This document shows, piece after piece, positions 62,659-64,000 of a stretch of 64,000 bases of DNA. Location: assembly GCA_902543185.1 (NCBI GenBank), contig CACBXB010000006.1, positions 62,001 through 126,000 on the forward strand, read 5' to 3'. The notes below the pieces were generated by a model. It saw nothing but the letters and a program-made list of their open reading frames with translations. It had not been told where the DNA came from and did not search any database. The DNA comes from Paracoccaceae bacterium (GTDB lineage: Bacteria > Pseudomonadota > Alphaproteobacteria > Rhodobacterales > Rhodobacteraceae). Both the position numbers and the translations under genes were made by a program. How positions within the stretch are numbered: the first letter of the stretch is position 1; every line of letters starts with the position of its first letter.

Positions 62659-63327
62659 CTATTCAAAGAAGGTGGCGTTGCGACCACCCACCACGATGTC
62701 GAACCGGTACCCTTCATCGACGTCCAAATCTGATGTTTCATAGGTTTTTCCAATGTTGTTTTCAAACCCATCTCCCATCAGAATCGCCATCGGATCCGAT
62801 GCATTATTGGGCTCGTTGGGAAAATACATTTGTGTAATCAGCCGCGCAGAGCCACCGCTGATCGAGAGGTGAATATGCTTAGGCCGCCAGCGTCCAATGT
62901 CTGGCCGTGCCAGATAAGCGCCAGGACTAATGGTCCAAAAGCGGTAATTCCCGTCTTCATCAGTCACCACACGACCCATGCCAAAAAAGTTTTCATCTAG
63001 CTGCAGCCCAGAGGCGTCCTCAACATGACGATACCGGCCATGGTGGTTGGCGTTCCAAATTTCGATAAGCGCATCACGGATGGGCGTTCCGTTTTCATTT
63101 CGCAGCGTTCCTGTCACCTCGATGGGCGTTCCATCGCCACGGGGACGACCGGGGGCGATGCGGGTCATGTCCCACTCATGGGTCCGGATGACATAGCGGG
63201 CTGGCACAACAGGGACAAAGCTCTCTCTAGCCACGCTTGGGATCAGGCGCAGAGGTTTGCGCGGGGTCCGCTGGTCTGAGGTGTTGTCAGTTGGGCCAAT
63301 GCCAAGTTGGCGTCCAAATTGGGTCAT
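62659..63327 (-). CDS. pcaH: Protocatechuate 3,4-dioxygenase beta subunit
   Basis: A 222-residue intradiol dioxygenase subunit. The ferric iron ligands are visible: Tyr in HHGRYRH, Tyr in SPGAY, and the two His in RWRPKHIHLSI. It cleaves protocatechuate to 3-carboxymuconate with the alpha subunit encoded just upstream. The start at 63327 (MTQFGRQLG) has AAAGGA upstream; a longer frame to 63375 overlaps pcaG. Here alpha precedes beta, the reverse of the usual pcaHG order. A related catechol acid is an alternative substrate. Confidence 0.83.
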   Translation of the reverse strand: MTQFGRQLGIGPTDNTSDQRTPRKPLRLIPSVARESFVPVVPARYVIRTHEWDMTRIAPGRPRGDGTPIEVTGTLRNENGTPIRDALIEIWNANHHGRYRHVEDASGLQLDENFFGMGRVVTDEDGNYRFWTISPGAYLARPDIGRWRPKHIHLSISGGSARLITQMYFPNEPNNASDPMAILMGDGFENNIGKTYETSDLDVDEGYRFDIVVGGRNATFFE

Positions 63328-63340
63328 ATCTCTTGTCCTT

Positions 63341-63946
63341 TCAACTCTCGAAATCATCAAAGAAGGGCGTCTCATTTACCCCAGCCATAACGATATCTAA
63401 AAGATAAATTTCGGCCCCACCATCCGTCTGCCCACCGTGGCGCGCAATAAGGCGCGCTTGATCATCAGTGTCCAAAGACTTCAGCACAGGGTCAGTCTCA
63501 TTGGCCTTATGACCCTCAAAGAAAACCTGCGTAACAATGCGACTGATACCGTCGGAAAACAGTGTAATGGTGATGTTAGGCGCACGACTATCAGACGCCC
63601 CTGGCATGATGGTGCAGAACTTATACTCTCCGCTGGCGCTGCGCAGGCGGCCATAGCCGTTGAACCAAGAATCAAGATCTGGATGCCCTAAATTAGCAGG
63701 CGAGTTGTAGATGCCCTTTGCATTCGCCTGCCAGAACTCCATTAGAACCCCATTGGCCAGATTGCCGTGGCGGTCCAAAACGCGCCCGCACAAAATAATA
63801 TGCTGACCGCTTGGAGCCCCAACGATGCCCGGCCCGAGAACCGTGAGATCCTCAAGGCTCTCGTCTTGAAAATAGATTGGAAAAAACGGTCCGCTTGTAT
63901 CTTCATTGGTAGCCTTCAGCAGGTTGGACCCATTATCTTGCGTCAT
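63341..63946 (-). CDS. pcaG: Protocatechuate 3,4-dioxygenase alpha subunit
   Basis: A 201-residue intradiol dioxygenase alpha subunit. It has EDTSGPFFPIYF at the N-terminus, LMEFWQANAKGIYN, and RAPNITITLFSDGI where the beta subunit has its iron-binding His pair. As in known alpha subunits, no HxH iron ligands remain. GGAG lies 8 bases before the ATG. It is the first gene of this pair; 54 bases upstream are in the window. Confidence 0.82.
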   Translation of the reverse strand: MTQDNGSNLLKATNEDTSGPFFPIYFQDESLEDLTVLGPGIVGAPSGQHIILCGRVLDRHGNLANGVLMEFWQANAKGIYNSPANLGHPDLDSWFNGYGRLRSASGEYKFCTIMPGASDSRAPNITITLFSDGISRIVTQVFFEGHKANETDPVLKSLDTDDQARLIARHGGQTDGGAEIYLLDIVMAGVNETPFFDDFES

Positions 63947-64000
63947 GCGGTTTCTCCGTTTCCCTTATTGAATGCCAATTGTTTTGTATATAAAACATCA

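Larger units (their letters stand above)
60804..64000. other. GC-rich segment, possible acquired block
   Basis: From just after the LacI gene the base composition rises. The 60-base line at 62881 has 35 G+C and the line at 61201 has 28, against 20 at 43501 and 24 at 30121 (hand counts). Three catabolic genes (sulfatase, pcaH, pcaG) lie in it, all on the minus strand. No integrase, tRNA or direct repeat marks the left boundary. Confidence 0.6.

Noticed and set aside
1-64000. CRISPR arrays, transposons, prophage, tRNA or rRNA genes
   Set aside because: Reading the sequence showed no regularly spaced repeats, transposase or integrase genes, or tRNA/rRNA-like stretches; an untooled scan could miss a divergent tRNA.

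Overview
This window looks like chromosomal DNA from a low-GC marine alphaproteobacterium, probably a streamlined Rhodobacterales-type lineage. The assignment is an inference. It rests on protein resemblance: polyamine, NMT1/THI5-type, BMP-type, dipeptide-type and glucosylglycerol-type ABC transporters, a DmdA-like demethylase, RutR, and a GH63-type hydrolase. It also rests on base composition: single 60-base lines counted by hand in the main part give about 33-40% GC. Genes are tightly packed, many start codons overlap the previous stop (ATGA or TAATG), and no gap exceeds 300 bases. I saw no tRNA, rRNA, insertion sequence or CRISPR array.

Layout. 1-3.2 kb: 3' end of a polyamine-type ABC operon (binding protein, two enlarged permeases), with an agmatinase-family gene convergent to it. 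4.4-10.0 kb: a five-gene plus-strand operon encoding an FMN 2-hydroxyacid dehydrogenase, a ThDP enzyme, a transthyretin/HIU-hydrolase-like protein, a DmdA-like demethylase and a Cys/Met-metabolism PLP enzyme. 10.0-17.2 kb: a minus-strand pyrimidine/hydantoin operon (amidohydrolase pair plus NMT1/THI5-type ABC transporter) divergent from a RutR-like regulator. 17.35-23.76 kb: a seven-gene operon holding the coenzyme F420 pathway (cofG, cofH, cofD, cofC, cofE), an F420:NADP oxidoreductase (npdG) and a luciferase-like F420-type oxidoreductase. 24.0-31.1 kb: a DUF1330 gene and a minus-strand operon with a BMP-type nucleoside transporter, a cytosine deaminase-like enzyme and an EamA transporter. 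31.2-39.3 kb: mixed single genes (aldose dehydrogenase, AbrB-type membrane protein, SDR, quinone reductase, cupin, D-threonine-aldolase-like enzyme, 2OG oxygenase, amidase). 39.6-48.3 kb: a dipeptide-type ABC operon with aldehyde dehydrogenase, SDR, P1 peptidase and a GIY-YIG protein. 48.3-53.1 kb: single genes. 53.4-60.8 kb: a sugar or compatible-solute ABC operon with a GH63-type hydrolase and a divergent LacI regulator. 60.8-64.0 kb: a distinctly GC-richer block with a sulfatase and a protocatechuate 3,4-dioxygenase pair.

The most interesting reading joins 10-31 kb into one pyrimidine-salvage and catabolism island. Nucleoside/nucleobase uptake (BMP and NMT1-type transporters) and cytosine deamination would give uracil. 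Dihydropyrimidinase and beta-ureidopropionase would complete the reductive pathway. No NAD(P)H-dependent dihydropyrimidine dehydrogenase (PreTA/PydA) and no RutA is seen in the window. Instead an F420-type LLM oxidoreductase sits at the end of a self-contained F420 supply operon. RutR-like palindromes lie both in front of the hydrolase operon and in front of the F420 operon. The proposal is that F420H2 drives pyrimidine ring reduction (or another N-heterocycle step) here. This is a hypothesis.

A second recurring pattern is a strong hairpin directly after the binding-protein gene in all four ABC operons whose binding protein comes first.
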